DNA of 64,000 nucleotides from Pseudomonas sp. KNUC1026 (GCF_021650705.1 NZ_CP087138.1:4364001-4428000); one strand, 5' to 3'; shown: positions 1 to 10,168, numbered from the stretch's first letter. Program-made: numbers and translations. The notes: generated from the sequence alone by a model not told the origin.

Positions 1-111
1 AAACTGGTCACTACACCAGCCTACATGCTGGCCCAGTCGATCACTGAAGCCGCTGCCGGCATCAACAAGCTGGTCGACCGGGTTATCGAGCTTACTCACG
101 CACCCGCCTGA
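1..111 (+). CDS. elbB: ElbB-like glyoxalase/DJ-1 superfamily protein, C-terminal end (partial)
   Basis: The window opens inside a reading frame of 36 codons that stops with TGA at 109-111. The residues (TTPAYMLAQSITEAAAGINK, then LVDRVIEL) match the conserved C-terminus of ElbB, the isoprenoid-biosynthesis-associated glyoxalase of the DJ-1/PfpI superfamily. The gene starts outside the window. It converges on the lysE-type gene, and both stop codons lie inside one shared palindrome. The short length limits certainty. Confidence 0.7.
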   Translation, partial: KLVTTPAYMLAQSITEAAAGINKLVDRVIELTHAPA

Positions 112-122
112 TCAGGCGGGTG
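101..122. terminator. Palindromic stem between convergent elbB and lysE-type gene
   Basis: CACCCGCCTGA is followed directly by its exact reverse complement, a perfect 11-bp arm palindrome. It contains the stop codons of the genes converging from both sides. No strong T-tract follows on either strand, so it may act as a 3'-end stabiliser or weak bidirectional terminator. Confidence 0.5.
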
Positions 123-744
123 CGCGGCGCACCATCGCCAGCAAGGTCGCAGCTCCAACGAACAGGGCAGCAAAGGTGCGGTTCATGCGGCGCTGTTGCG
201 CCGGCGTGCGCAGCAGGCGCAACACCTTGGAAGCCAGGCCGGTGTAACCGGCCATCACGATCAGGTCGACCGTGATCATGGTGATGGCAATGATGACGTA
301 CTGGCTCAGCAGCGGAGCGTGCGGGTCAACGAATTGGGGCAGCACGGCCAGCATGAAGATAATTGCCTTGGGATTGCTGGCGTTGACCAGAAAGCCCCGG
401 AACACCAAGGCAAGCGGCTTGCCGATCGGGCGCAGGGCGACGCCTTGGTCCAGATCTTCCGGCACCGCTCGCCATTGCTTGATCGCCAGGTAAAGCAGGT
501 ACGCGACACCAAACCACTTGATCGCTGCGAACGCCGCCGCCGAGGTGGCCAGCAATGCGCCAACACCCAATGCAACGATGACGATCTGCAGCAGCAAGCC
601 GAGCTGCAAACCCAATGCGTTCCAGTAACCGCGCAAGAAGCCGTACTGCAAGCCACACGACATCGATGCCACCGCACCAGCACCGGGCGACAGGCTGATG
701 ACCCAGCACGCCAGAAAGAATCCCAACCACGTCTGCAGTGCCAT
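112..744 (-). CDS. LysE/RhtB family amino-acid exporter
   Basis: This 210-residue inner-membrane protein has about six hydrophobic segments. The LysE/RhtB family signature is SPGAGAVASM near residues 19-28, and NPKAIIFMLAVLPQF lies near residues 122-136. The family exports amino acids or derivatives such as lysine, threonine or homoserine lactone, driven by the proton gradient. The substrate cannot be told from sequence. The length is normal and the frame is intact. It lies just downstream, on the same strand, of the ABC-F gene, with a gap of 20 bases. Confidence 0.85.
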   Translation of the reverse strand: MALQTWLGFFLACWVISLSPGAGAVASMSCGLQYGFLRGYWNALGLQLGLLLQIVIVALGVGALLATSAAAFAAIKWFGVAYLLYLAIKQWRAVPEDLDQGVALRPIGKPLALVFRGFLVNASNPKAIIFMLAVLPQFVDPHAPLLSQYVIIAITMITVDLIVMAGYTGLASKVLRLLRTPAQQRRMNRTFAALFVGAATLLAMVRRAPA

Positions 745-764
745 ATGCCGTTCCTTTACAGGGG

Positions 765-2674
765 TCAGTCGTTCAAGGTTTCCAGTTCGGCCTGCATGGC
801 CTCCAGGGTTTCCAGCGCTTGCAGCCAGCCGTCCTCAAGTTCGCTTTCACGCGCCTTCAGCCGGGCCTGCGTGGCCAGCAGCTCGCGCAGCTTGTCCTTG
901 CCTGCGGCGTCGTACAAACCGCTATCGCCCAACGCAGCTTCAACGCTGGCAAGCTCGGCCTGCACCTTGCCGAGTTCCTTTTCCAGCTGGTCGGCCTGCT
1001 TTTTGTGCGGTGCCAACTGCTGGCGCAGGGCCGCAGCGGCCTGGCGTTGAGCCTTTTTGTCGGTCTTCTCGCCGGCCGGCTGGGCGGCAACTGGGGCCAG
1101 GCTCTGCCGATAGCTCGCCAGCCAGCGGGCGTAGTCGTCCAGGTCGCCGTCGAAGTCCGCAACGCGGCCTTCGGCTACCAGCAGGAACTGGTCGGTTGTG
1201 CTCTTGAGCAAATGGCGATCGTGCGATACCACCAGCACAGCGCCACCGAACTCCTGCAAGGCCATGGTCAGGGCCAGGCGCATTTCCAGGTCGAGGTGGT
1301 TGGTTGGTTCGTCGAGCAGCAACAGGTTGGGCCGGCCCCAGGCAATCAGGGCCAGGGCCAGGCGGGCTTTTTCGCCACCGGAGAAATTCAGCACCGGCTC
1401 ATCGACCCGTGCGCCACGAAAATCGAAGCCGCCGAGAAAATCCTTGAGCGTCTGCTCGCGCTCGGTAGGTGCCAGGCGATGCAGATGCAGCAGCGGGCTG
1501 GCTTTGTCATCCAGCGAATCGAGCTGGTGCTGGGCGAAGTAGCCAACGACCAGGTTCTCGCCCCGCAGCAAGCGGCCACTCAAAGGCTCGAGCTCCGCAG
1601 CGAGGGTTTTGATCAGGGTCGACTTGCCTGCGCCGTTAGGGCCAAGCAGCCCGATGCGCGCTCCTGGCACCAGTTGCAGCTTTACCTTCTCCAGAACCGT
1701 TTTTTCGCCATAGCCCAGGCGGCCTTCGGACAGGTCCAGCAGCGGGCTGGATATTTTCAGCGCCTCACGGAAACCGAACTCGAAAGGTGAATCGACGTGG
1801 GCGGCGCTGATCTCTTCCATCCGCTCCAGTGCCTTGATGCGGCTCTGGGCCTGCCGAGCCTTGGTGGCCTGGGCGCGGAAACGGGCGATGTACTTCTCCA
1901 TATGCGCCCGGCGTGCCTGTTGCTTTTCGAACGCCTGCTGCTGTTGGGCGAGGCGTTCGGCGCGGGTGCGTTCGAAGGCCGTGTAGCCGCCACGATAGAG
2001 CGTGAGCTTGGCCTGTTCGACGTGGGCAACGTGGTCGACCACAGCGTCGAGAAAGTCGCGGTCGTGGGAGATCAGCAACAGTGTGCCGGGGTAGCTCTTG
2101 AGCCAGTCTTCCAGCCAGAGGATCGCGTCCAGGTCCAGGTGGTTGGTCGGTTCATCGAGCAGCAGAAGCTCCGAGGGGCACATCAGCGCCTGGGCGAGGT
2201 TGAGCCGCATACGCCAGCCGCCGGAGAATCCCCGACGCGGCGCTCCATCTGTTCGTTGCTGAAGCCCAGGCCAGCCAGTAGCTTGCGTGCGCGGGCATTG
2301 GCGGTATAGCCATTGGCGGAGTCGAGCTGGGCGTGCAAGCGCGCCTGCGCAGTGCCGTCCTGGGCCTGCTCTGCGGCGGCCAGCTCGCGCTGTACCTGGC
2401 GCAGGTGCAAGTCGCCGTCGAGGACGTACTCCACGGCTACGCGTTCCAGGTCATCGACCTCCTGGCGCATATGGGCGATACGCCAGTCGGCAGGCAGGTC
2501 GCACTCGCCCGCATCGGGATGCAGTTCCCCGCGCAGCAAAGCGAACAGGCTAGACTTGCCCGCGCCGTTGGCGCCGATCAAACCGGCTTTCTGGCCAGCG
2601 TGCAGAGTCAGGTCGGCGCCTTCGAGCAAACGCTTGGGGCCGCGCTGTAAGGTAAGGTTCTGGATTCGGATCAT
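765..2674 (-). CDS. yheS: ABC-F ATPase YheS (frameshifted in this sequence)
   Basis: ABC-F proteins are soluble twin-ATPase translation factors that act at the ribosomal E site. The N-terminal piece begins MIRIQNLTLQRG, with Walker A GANGAGKSS, and continues to GFSNEQMERRVGD. The rest (MRLNLAQAL onward) is in another frame and carries the linker, a second Walker A GPNGAGKST, two LLLDEPTNHLD Walker B/signature blocks and a C-terminal coiled coil. Near 2227 one base is missing (GAT TCTCC for GAT TTC TCC), which destroys the first ABC signature FSGGW. Restoring it gives a 636-residue protein close to E. coli YheS. The loss falls in a T run, so I suspect a sequencing error. Confidence 0.85.
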
Positions 2675-2724
2675 AATGGCGCCGGAGTCTACCAGCTTCG
2701 GGCCGAAGTGGCGTGGAGTGTGTA

Positions 2725-3168
2725 ATGAGTAAAGGGCTATGGGCGTTTGCGCAACAGTGGTACGCCCGCCCCGAAGTGGAAGCCGCTTGCCTGGCCCTGC
2801 AGGCTGCCGGTGGCAATGTGTGCCTGGTGCTGTGCGCCGCCTGGCTCGGGCTGCGCGGGGTGGCCTGGCAAACTGAACGCGCGCAGGCATTGGCAACGCT
2901 TGCCAACGATTGGCAAAGCGATGTGATAGCGCCGCTGCGCTCGGTGAGAATTCAGTGGAAAGGGCTGGCCGTTCACGATGCTGCACTGGCGCAATGGCGC
3001 GAGCAGATAAAAACGCTGGAGCTTGCAGCTGAGAGAGAATTGCTGACGCGGATGGAAACCTTGGCGCAATGGCCGGAAAACACCAGCCAAAGCCTGGAAG
3101 CGTGGCTTGCCAGCAGCCTGGAAGGCATCGATACCGATACCGCCCAGGCGCTGTTCGACACCCTTTAA
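2725..3168 (+). CDS. TIGR02444 family protein
   Basis: This small, Trp-rich, mostly helical protein of 147 residues (MSKGLWAFAQQWYARPEVEA...) matches the TIGR02444 family. The family is found next to yheS and algP in pseudomonads and has unknown function. I chose the ATG at 2725 over an in-frame GTG at 2713 because GGAG at 2715-2718 is correctly spaced for it. The gene is divergent from yheS. Its stop overlaps the stop of convergent algP by a few bases. Confidence 0.75.
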   Translation: MSKGLWAFAQQWYARPEVEAACLALQAAGGNVCLVLCAAWLGLRGVAWQTERAQALATLANDWQSDVIAPLRSVRIQWKGLAVHDAALAQWREQIKTLELAAERELLTRMETLAQWPENTSQSLEAWLASSLEGIDTDTAQALFDTL

Positions 3169-3983
3169 GAGGCGGTTTTTGACGGCTCGCTGGCTGCAGC
3201 CGGTGCGGGCTGAGCAGCAGGTGCCGGGGTTGCAGCGGGTTTGGCCGCAGGAGTCGCTGGCTTGGCCACCGGCTTGCGGGCAGCAGGCTTGGTGGCTGCT
3301 GCGGGTTTGCTCGCGGCTGCAGGCTTGCGCGCAGCAGCGGCAGGCTTGGCGGCAGCGGCTACCGGTTTGGCTGCGGCAGGTTTGCGAGCAGTCGAGGCCG
3401 GTTTCGCAGTAGTGGCCGGCTTGGCTGCAGCTGGAGCCTTGGAAGCAGCAGGTTTTCTGGTGGCCACAGGTTTGGTTGCAGCTGGCTTGCTGGCGGCTGC
3501 GGACGCGCGGGTAACTGCTTTTGGAGCAGCGGCCTTCGCCGCCGTGGCCCGGCCTGTTGCAGGTTGGGCAGCGGGTTTGGCCTGGCGCTGTTCGAGGGCC
3601 TTGCTGGCAGCCTCACGAACCTTGCCAATGCCTTGGGCAAGCTTGAGGCTCTCTTGAGAGTCGCGCTTGAGAGTTGCAATGTACTGGCGAGTCTCGCCCT
3701 GGTGCTTCTGCAGGTTTTCCAGAAGTGCTTCAAGCGCGCTTACAGCGGCAGTGGCTTTGGACTGGGCCTTGTTCTTGCCAGCGACAGCGGCGTCTTCAAT
3801 CTTGCCGAGCGACTTGTGAAGTTTGTCCTGCGCTTTGACACGTTGTTTTTCCAACTTGGCGAGCAGCTTCTCTGCATCAGCCAGTGCCTTGGAGCACGCG
3901 CCTTCGAGTGTTTCGAGCAGATTGCCGGTCAGTTGCTGGAGCAGGTGCAGCGGAGTGTTTACAGGCTTCTTTTTAGCCGACAT
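3165..3983 (-). CDS. algP: AlgP, histone H1-like alginate regulatory protein
   Basis: The 272-residue protein has two parts. Residues 1 to about 135 are a helical, charged domain. The remainder is a low-complexity tail of KPAA-type repeats (AAKPA, ARKPA, ASKPA) resembling histone H1 and P. aeruginosa AlgP/AlgR3. AlgP binds DNA and influences alginate gene expression. The start at 3983 is supported by AGGAGG six bases upstream, and an in-frame ATG at 4010 has no such site. The tail repeats vary in number between strains. Neighbouring algQ and the FKBP gene match the usual Pseudomonas layout. Confidence 0.85.
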   Translation of the reverse strand: MSAKKKPVNTPLHLLQQLTGNLLETLEGACSKALADAEKLLAKLEKQRVKAQDKLHKSLGKIEDAAVAGKNKAQSKATAAVSALEALLENLQKHQGETRQYIATLKRDSQESLKLAQGIGKVREAASKALEQRQAKPAAQPATGRATAAKAAAPKAVTRASAAASKPAATKPVATRKPAASKAPAAAKPATTAKPASTARKPAAAKPVAAAAKPAAAARKPAAASKPAAATKPAARKPVAKPATPAAKPAATPAPAAQPAPAAASEPSKTAS

Positions 3984-4171
3984 GACTTTCCTCCTGGCGG
4001 ACATGGACATGGGCCATGTTAGACCTCCCCTTTGACAGCTGCTAGATCATGTGACGGGAAATTGCACACTATCGAGCCAAATTTTATTGTTTCCTCAAGC
4101 AGTCGCTGCGGCGGTTCAACTATCGGCCTACTCAGGGCCATAATCGATGCTTTCTGCCTTGGAGCCTTAAC

Positions 4172-4832
4172 ATGTTGCGGTGCCTGTCGTTGACACTGTG
4201 CCTGGGTTCATCACTGGCCATGGCCCAGGATGCACCCAGCCCTTCTTCGCATGACCTGTCCTACAGCGTGGGGGCCAGCCTTGGCGAACGCCTGCGCCAG
4301 GACATGCCAGGGCTTGATCTGGATACGCTGGTACAGGCCCTTCGCCAATCCTACAACCAGCAACCTCTGGCTCTGAGCGAGGAGCGCATGCGGCAGGTGC
4401 TGGCCGAACATGACAGCCAAGCGGGGAGTGGCGACGAGAGCGACCTGCAAAAGGCATTGGCGGCGGAGAAGCGCTTCATGGCGACCGAGCGCAGCAAAGC
4501 CGGCGTACGCGAGCTGGAAGGAGGCGTATTGGTAACCGAATTGTCGCCCGGCAGCGGCACCAGGCCAGCGGCCACAGACAAGGTCAGAGGTGCGCTATCT
4601 GGGCCGCCTGCCGGATGGCACCGTGTTCGATCAGAGCGACACACCCCAATGGTTCCGCTTGGGTAGTGTGATAGACGGATGGAAAACGGCTTTGCAAGAC
4701 ATGCCCAAAGGCGCCAAGTGGCGGGTGGTAGTGCCCTCCGCTCAAGCCTACGGCGCCGATGGCGCCGGAAGCCTCATACCACCCTACACGCCCCTGACGT
4801 TTGAAATCGAGTTGCTCGATTTCGCTCCCTGA
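4172..4832 (+). CDS. FKBP-type peptidyl-prolyl isomerase, exported (frameshifted in this sequence)
   Basis: A signal peptide (about 18 residues, ending AMA before QDA) precedes an FKBP-type N-terminal dimerisation segment (SYSVGASLGERL). The catalytic FKBP domain follows (RLPDGTVFDQS, WRVVVPSAQAYG, IPPYTPLTFEIELLDF). Such periplasmic isomerases speed folding at proline bonds. The frame changes near 4585, where GACAAGGTCAGAGGTGCGC has one base too many (or two too few) to join DKV to RYLGRLPDG. The corrected length is about 219 residues. The gene lies between divergent algP and convergent algQ. Confidence 0.8.
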
Positions 4833-4841
4833 CCGTTTCGA

Positions 4842-5315
4842 TCAGGCGGGCTCCGCGTCCTCTTCCCGGTGCGCGGTGTGCAGCACTTCGATCAGGCAGT
4901 CTTCCAGTTCGAACCGCTCATACAGCGCATTGCCCAGCTCTTCAAGGCGAGCCACGACATCCGGGAGGTCGCTGCAGTCGCTCTTCTCGCAATGATCGTT
5001 GAATGTGAGCGCTCGCTCGGTCAGGGCTTCCAGGCGCGGGCAGATACGTTCGGCCAACTCCACTGCAGCATCGTCTCCGAAAGCCCGAGCCTCACCGATC
5101 AGTTGCTCGTAGACGGCGAAGTGGCCAGCGGAAAAGTAATCGACCAGGCTGCCACAGAATTCATTCAACTGCGTGCGGGTCAGGCTCTGCTCATCCGGCA
5201 GCTCGACCAGGGAGTTGAACGTGCGAATCAGCTGATGACGTTCCTGCAACCAACGGTCGATCAGCAAATGCACACCGCCCCAACGTTCCTGGGCATTTCG
5301 ACAACTTTCCAACAT
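4842..5315 (-). CDS. algQ: AlgQ/Rsd anti-sigma factor
   Basis: This 157-residue all-helical protein belongs to the Rsd/AlgQ family, which binds region 4 of the housekeeping sigma factor RpoD and shifts RNA polymerase toward alternative sigmas. In Pseudomonas it affects alginate and siderophore genes. Diagnostic stretches are MLESCRNAQERWGGVH at the N-terminus, LNEFCGSLVDYFSAGHF mid-protein and FELEDCLIEVLH near the end. The frame is intact and of normal length. Confidence 0.9.
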   Translation of the reverse strand: MLESCRNAQERWGGVHLLIDRWLQERHQLIRTFNSLVELPDEQSLTRTQLNEFCGSLVDYFSAGHFAVYEQLIGEARAFGDDAAVELAERICPRLEALTERALTFNDHCEKSDCSDLPDVVARLEELGNALYERFELEDCLIEVLHTAHREEDAEPA

Positions 5316-5473
5316 GATCTTTTCTTCCCTATGGGCCTCGATGGCGCTGGCGAAAACCGCCTCGAAGTGACGTCACCGTCCAGTACTTTTGCGAGGTATG
5401 CCCGCTCGCCTGCGCCTTCAAGCGATGCGGGTCAATAACTTCATACATTCGTTTGATCGCCAGCAAACCGCCA

Positions 5474-5962
5474 TCAACGGCGAACCAATGCGGTTATTGC
5501 CAAGCCGGCCAAACAGCAGTAAACGAGCAGGCTCCATTCAGGCAGGCTCATGCCCAGCAGTGTCCAGCTCACGTTCGCGCAGTCTGGCGTCCCCAGCAAT
5601 AGTGCACTGGCAGCCTGCCCGAAGGGCAGCGAGGCCAGCACATGCCAGGCCCCGGAAAAGCACATGGCATCGGCGGGGCCTGCGTGGTTTTGCAGCCACA
5701 ACTGCCGAATGGCCGATGCCGCGCCCAATACACAGCAGCCGACGCAGGCAAGCGCATAACCGCGCAAGCCGTGCCGCCCCGGCGCGCATAGCGCGGCAAC
5801 CAGGCACAATGCGCCCACTGCGCCGATAAAGAAGCGCTGCACAATGCATAACGAACAAGGCACCAGGTTCACGACTTTTTCCAGATACAGGGCCGCGCCC
5901 AACGCTGAGACAGCGATCAGAAAACCCAGGATGAAGGGGCGACGCGAACGAACCAGCGGCAT
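5474..5962 (-). CDS. dsbB: Disulfide bond formation protein DsbB
   Basis: This 162-residue protein has four predicted transmembrane helices. It carries the quinone-proximal cysteine pair PCSLC (C36 and C39) and a second periplasmic pair formed by the Cys in DAMCFSG and the Cys in TPDCANVSW. DsbB reoxidises DsbA and passes electrons to quinones. I start at MPLVRSRRP (5962), because the in-frame upstream ATG at 5995 adds a non-conserved tail. The gene stands alone between algQ and hemY. Confidence 0.88.
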   Translation of the reverse strand: MPLVRSRRPFILGFLIAVSALGAALYLEKVVNLVPCSLCIVQRFFIGAVGALCLVAALCAPGRHGLRGYALACVGCCVLGAASAIRQLWLQNHAGPADAMCFSGAWHVLASLPFGQAASALLLGTPDCANVSWTLLGMSLPEWSLLVYCCLAGLAITALVRR

Positions 5963-6052
5963 GTGCAAACCTGAAGGCCGGAAACTGGACGGCAACGGTA
6001 GAACATCGCCCGCGCCGCTATCAAGAGCGGCCCGGTCAGAGCGCTCTGAAAG

Positions 6053-7275
6053 TCAGCGCGCCGCAGGTAATGGCAACGCCAGCAAGCGTTCGTCGAGCAG
6101 AGCCAGGCCTTCCTGAAACAACTGATTGCTGCGTTCGGTGTCCCCCAGCCGGCCCAACAGGCGTGCCAGTTCGGCGCAGGCTTCAGGATGGCGCTGCAAG
6201 CGCAGGCTTGCTTCCAGATAATCGCGGGCCTTGCCCCACAGGCTGTTTTGCAAGCACAGCCGCCAGGGTCAGTTGCAAGCCTGGGTCGTCAGCATGCTCT
6301 TTCACCCAGCCCTCGGCGAGCTGCAGTTGCTTGAGCGGGTCCTGGCCTCGTACCAGGCCATAGAACCGCGCCAGGCGGCTGTCGTATTGGCGCTTGAGTA
6401 CCCCGCGCAGCGCCGCTTCGGCTTCAGCGCTCGCCCCCTGGCGACGAAGCTGCTCGGCGTACGCAAGAACCAGTGCAGGCTCCTGGCGCTGCGCAGAGCT
6501 CAAGGCATTCCAGGATTGATCTAGCGCCTCACGCTGGCCCTGCCCCTCAAGCGGTGCAATCAGCAAGCCTTCGCGCCAGGTTTGCTGCTCCAGAGCCGCC
6601 AGCTCGCGGGCAGGCAGCGCCTTGGCCTTGCGCAGCTCGGGCAACAGGCGAATCAGCCCGGCCCAATCGTCGCGTTCGTGCATCAGCCGGTACAACTGGC
6701 GCAACACCTGCACATTGTGCGGATAGCGCTCTCGCATCACTGCCAGCGTTTCCTGGGCGGCCTCAGGCTCACCTCGGTCGACCTGCAATTGCGCGTGGCT
6801 CAGCGCTACCGCCAGCTCGGCGTCGGGTTGGCGATCGAGCGCCCGCTCGAGCAACGCGTCGCTCTTCTCGTATTCACCCAGCTCATTGGCCGCGCGTGCT
6901 GCGCCCAGGTAGTAGAACAGCGGAAACCGCTCCGCCTCGGCGGCGATTCGCAAATGGCGTTGGGCGTTGGCCCAACGCCTCGGCCAGCTCTACCTGCCCT
7001 TGGGACACCGCCGACTGAATCCGACGCCGGCGGTTGCGGCGCGACCACGGATTGACCACCCCGGTGGACGTCAGCAGCAAGCGTACGCAACCGGTAACCA
7101 ACAGCACCACCAGCCCGATGGCCAACATTGCGGCCAGCGTAGACCACAGCCCCGATTCATACCTGAACACATGGGGGTAATCGATCAATACGTAACCAGG
7201 ATGCTTGGCGATACCCAGGCCGATCACCAGCGCCAGAAGCACCGCGACGAAAATGATCGCGTCGAGCCGCTTCAT
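6053..7275 (-). CDS. hemY: HemY, heme-biosynthesis-associated TPR membrane protein (two frameshifts in this sequence)
   Basis: The N-terminus (MKRLDAIIFVAVLLALVIG) has two membrane helices. A TPR-rich cytoplasmic part follows (FPLFYYLGAARAANELGEYE..., then LWGKARDYLEASLRLQRHPE near the end). HemY is co-transcribed with heme genes and may organise coproporphyrin enzymes. The protein is split over three frames. Breaks lie near 6977 (VELAEA to RWANAQRHL) and near 6260 (LTLAA to LCLQNSLWG). Both are explained by loss of one CG dinucleotide from a GCGC repeat. The corrected length is about 408 residues, as expected. Its ATG overlaps the hemX stop as ATGA. Confidence 0.85.
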
Positions 7276-8369
7276 GGCTTGGCCTCCCGCTGGAAGGCAG
7301 GTTCAGGCGCCTGGCGCTGCGCCAGATAGGCTTGAAGCGCCTTTATGCTGGGCCCTAGGTCTGGGGTTTGTACCTGCACAGGGGCCTGCGCCAGCTTGGC
7401 CACCTGTTCCGCCAGGTTGCGGGCCTGAACATTTTCCTGGTTGAAGGCAGTCTTGACCACGTCGCCTGCCTGCTTCATTGCCTGCTGATAAACCGCCTGC
7501 TGGCCATTGAGCGCCCCACTGGGCCTGCTCCAGCGCCAGGCTCGAAGCCATGCGAACCTGATCCAGCGCCTGCCCGGCAAGCAGCGGCCGCAGGTTGGCG
7601 TCAGGGTTGAAATCGACCCGGAAGAAACCGGAAATCTTTTGCCAGTACTTGCGCCAGTGCATCCAACTGTCATCGGCGGCCTCGGAAGGCTCTACCTGTT
7701 GCTGGGCCTGGAACGCTGGCGCCAGGGCCGAAAGCTCGACCGCCTGATCGCGCAGCGCGCCCAATTGCAGAAACAGCCCGGTGCGGTCGGGTTGGTCGAC
7801 GCTATTGAGCGCCGCAAGGCTGCGCGCCAGTTGCTCGCGGGTGGCGAAGGCTGCAGGGTCATCTTGCTCGCGCAGGATCTGGTCAGCGCCTTCCACCAGT
7901 GCGGTTGCGCTGTTTACGTCCTGCAAGGCCGAAAGCCGAAGTGCCGCCAGACGCAACAGGTGTTCGGCCTCAGCCAGGCGCCAGCCTTGACGGCTTGAAC
8001 CCAGCACGGTTTCGAGGCGCTGATTGATACGCTGCTGATCGCCCTGCAATTGCGCCACCAATTGGCGGCGCTCTTCGAGCTCTTGCGGCAACGGGAACTG
8101 TGCCAGGCGCTGATCCAGCTGCTGCTCGCTTTGCTTGAGCACCTGCGACTGGGCGCTGAGCGTCTCGATCTGCGAAGACTGCCGCTGGTGGCTCTGTGTG
8201 AGCGTATGCAACTGCCAGACGCCCCAGCCCGCCACGGCAACGCCCACGGCGGCCACCAGCAGCGCGAAAGCCGCCAACCCTTTACCACTGCGGGCCTTCG
8301 CGGGTGCCGGTGCCGGGGTTTGCTCGGCGCTGGTGATCGCCGGCTGTTCGCTCGATGTTTTTCGCTCAC
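7272..8369 (-). CDS. hemX: HemX, uroporphyrinogen-III C-methyltransferase-like membrane protein (two frameshifts in this sequence)
   Basis: HemX has a short Pro/Ala-rich cytoplasmic head, one membrane helix (LAAFALLVAAVGVAVAGWGV), a periplasmic coiled coil (SQIETLSAQSQVLKQSEQQL) and a helical domain with GWRLAEAEHLLRLA. It is listed in the uroporphyrinogen methyltransferase family, but this membrane form lacks demonstrated catalysis. The start is probably GTG at 8369, reading SEK then TSSEQPAIT after restoring one A in an A run near 8360. A second break near 7512 (QAQWGA to LNGQQAVYQQ) fits loss of GC from GCGC. The corrected length is about 366 residues. Confidence 0.83.
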
Positions 8370-8383
8370 GTATCCATCCTTCT

Positions 8384-9142
8384 TCATGAGGTGGCGCCTG
8401 GGCTGTGTGCCGCCAGGGCTGACACCAGTGCCGCAGTACTGGCGCCCTGGCAGTCGATCACATGCTGCGCACCCAACTGGCGCGCCTGCGCGGCGACCCG
8501 CTGGCCCGGCACGAACAGTGCAATCCCGGCAAGCTCCGGCCAACGCTCGGCCGCCAGCGCGTGCAAGTGCTCAAGGCCCTGCCCACTGCTGACCACCAGC
8601 CCGTTCAAGCGTTCCGCTGCTACGCGGGCGGCAGGCTCGCCGGCACTGCCGGGAGGGCAGGCGCGCCGATAAAGCTCCAGATAATCCACGCGGGCGCCGC
8701 GCTCGCGCAAGCTGCCGGCCAGTAATTCCCGGCCGCCCTCTCCGCGCACGATCAACACGCGGGGGGCGGGGCCGGCCAGGGCGCAGGTTCGCGCAGGCAG
8801 CGCCAACAAGGCTTCGCTGTCCTCGCCCTGCAATGGCCAATGCGCGCCAAGCCCGGCCTCTATCAACAAGCGGCCAGTGCCCTCGCCTACCGCAAACCAC
8901 TGTTCGGCAGGCCGGGGCTGGCCAGCCAGCCGCTCGAGGCACAGCCGCGCCGCAGCCTTGCTGACGACGATCGCCGCGTCATAACGGTTTGCGAGCAGCC
9001 TCTGCTGGTGGGCCGTTACAGGCAGCGGTTGAATCTCCAGTACGGGCAGCACGCTGGCGAAGACGCCCTGCGCAGCCAGCGCCAGGCATTGCTCATTGGC
9101 TTCAGGCTCGGCACGCGTGACCAGCAGCCGCCAGGGGCTCAT
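8384..9142 (-). CDS. hemD: Uroporphyrinogen-III synthase
   Basis: This 252-residue HemD cyclises hydroxymethylbilane to uroporphyrinogen III, inverting ring D. The sequence begins [18 protein letters not shown] and shows the usual two-lobed pattern, with SKAAARLCLERL and VVSSGQGLEHLHAL in the two lobes. Conservation in this family is low, so operon context matters. The start overlaps the hemC stop (ATGA), and hemX follows 14 bases downstream. The frame is intact. Confidence 0.88.
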   Translation of the reverse strand: MSPWRLLVTRAEPEANEQCLALAAQGVFASVLPVLEIQPLPVTAHQQRLLANRYDAAIVVSKAAARLCLERLAGQPRPAEQWFAVGEGTGRLLIEAGLGAHWPLQGEDSEALLALPARTCALAGPAPRVLIVRGEGGRELLAGSLRERGARVDYLELYRRACPPGSAGEPAARVAAERLNGLVVSSGQGLEHLHALAAERWPELAGIALFVPGQRVAAQARQLGAQHVIDCQGASTAALVSALAAHSPGATS

Positions 9143-10080
9143 CAGCTCTCGCCCTGGCCATAGACTGCCGCCAGAATCTCGCCCGCGCCTTGCTCAACCA
9201 GCGCCTGGGCGATGCGCTCGCCCAAGGCCTGCGCCTGCTCCTGCGGTGCGCGTGCGTTGGCCTGCAGCAAGCGCTTGCCGGAAGGGTCGCCCACCAGGCC
9301 GCGCAGCCACAACTCACCGGCCTCGAGCACTGCATAAGAGGCGATAGGCACCTGGCAGCCGCCATTGAGGGCTTTGTTCATCGCACGCTCGGCAGTCACG
9401 CACACGGCGGTGGGCAAGTGGTGAAGAGGTTCGAGCAGCGCGTGCAGGTCGGCATCGGCCGTCCGGCACTCGATCCCCACCGCACCCTGCCCACCAGCCG
9501 GGAGGCTGGCTTCGACGCTCAGGTTGCTGCGGATGCGCTCGCCAAGGCCCAGGCGGATGAGCCCCGCAGCGGCAAGAATGATCGCGTCATATTCGCCGGC
9601 ATCGAGCTTGGCCAGGCGTGTGTTGACGTTGCCGCGCAGGAAGCGCACCGAAAGGTCAGGCCGCGCGGCCAGCAGCTGGGCCTGGCGGCGCAGGCTGGAA
9701 GTGCCGACCACGCTGCCGGGAGGCAGCGCGTGAAGGCTGTCGTAGGTATTGGAAACGAACGCGTCGCGGGGGTCTTCACGCTCGCAGATGCAGAACAGCC
9801 CAAGGCCCTCGGGGAAGTCCATCGGCACATCTTTCATCGAATGCACGGCGATGTCGGCAGCGCCCTCGAGCAGCGCGTTTTCCAACTCTTTGACGAACAG
9901 GCCTTTGCCACCGATCTTGGCGAGCGGCGAGTCGAGCAACTTGTCACCACGGCTGACCATCGGTACGAGCGTGACCACCAGCCCCGGGTGCGCCTGCTGC
10001 AGGCGCTCCTTGACATACTCGGCCTGCCAGAGAGCCAGCGCACTCTGGCGCGTGGCGATACGGAGGGTTCGACTAGGCAT
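9142..10080 (-). CDS. hemC: Hydroxymethylbilane synthase (porphobilinogen deaminase)
   Basis: HemC condenses four porphobilinogen molecules into hydroxymethylbilane on a dipyrromethane cofactor. The sequence shows [18 protein letters not shown], the DVP loop ([11 protein letters not shown]), substrate arginines in [11 protein letters not shown] and LRGNVNTRL, and the cofactor cysteine in [15 protein letters not shown] start at [10 protein letters not shown] (10080), as in other pseudomonads. An ATG four codons upstream (10092) has a poorer upstream sequence. The product is 312 residues. Confidence 0.92.
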   Translation of the reverse strand: MPSRTLRIATRQSALALWQAEYVKERLQQAHPGLVVTLVPMVSRGDKLLDSPLAKIGGKGLFVKELENALLEGAADIAVHSMKDVPMDFPEGLGLFCICEREDPRDAFVSNTYDSLHALPPGSVVGTSSLRRQAQLLAARPDLSVRFLRGNVNTRLAKLDAGEYDAIILAAAGLIRLGLGERIRSNLSVEASLPAGGQGAVGIECRTADADLHALLEPLHHLPTAVCVTAERAMNKALNGGCQVPIASYAVLEAGELWLRGLVGDPSGKRLLQANARAPQEQAQALGERIAQALVEQGAGEILAAVYGQGES

Positions 10081-10168
10081 GTGATGATCCATGGCGGGTA
10101 AAGGCCGGGATGCGTGCCAGTTCAGAACTTGCGGCGCGGAGCCACCCTGCCATGTACTCTGCGCTGGA

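Noticed and set aside
1797-2309. Long open frames opposite yheS and many other high-GC genes
   Set aside because: These have the codon bias of antisense shadows in GC-rich DNA, with no ribosome sites and no recognisable families.
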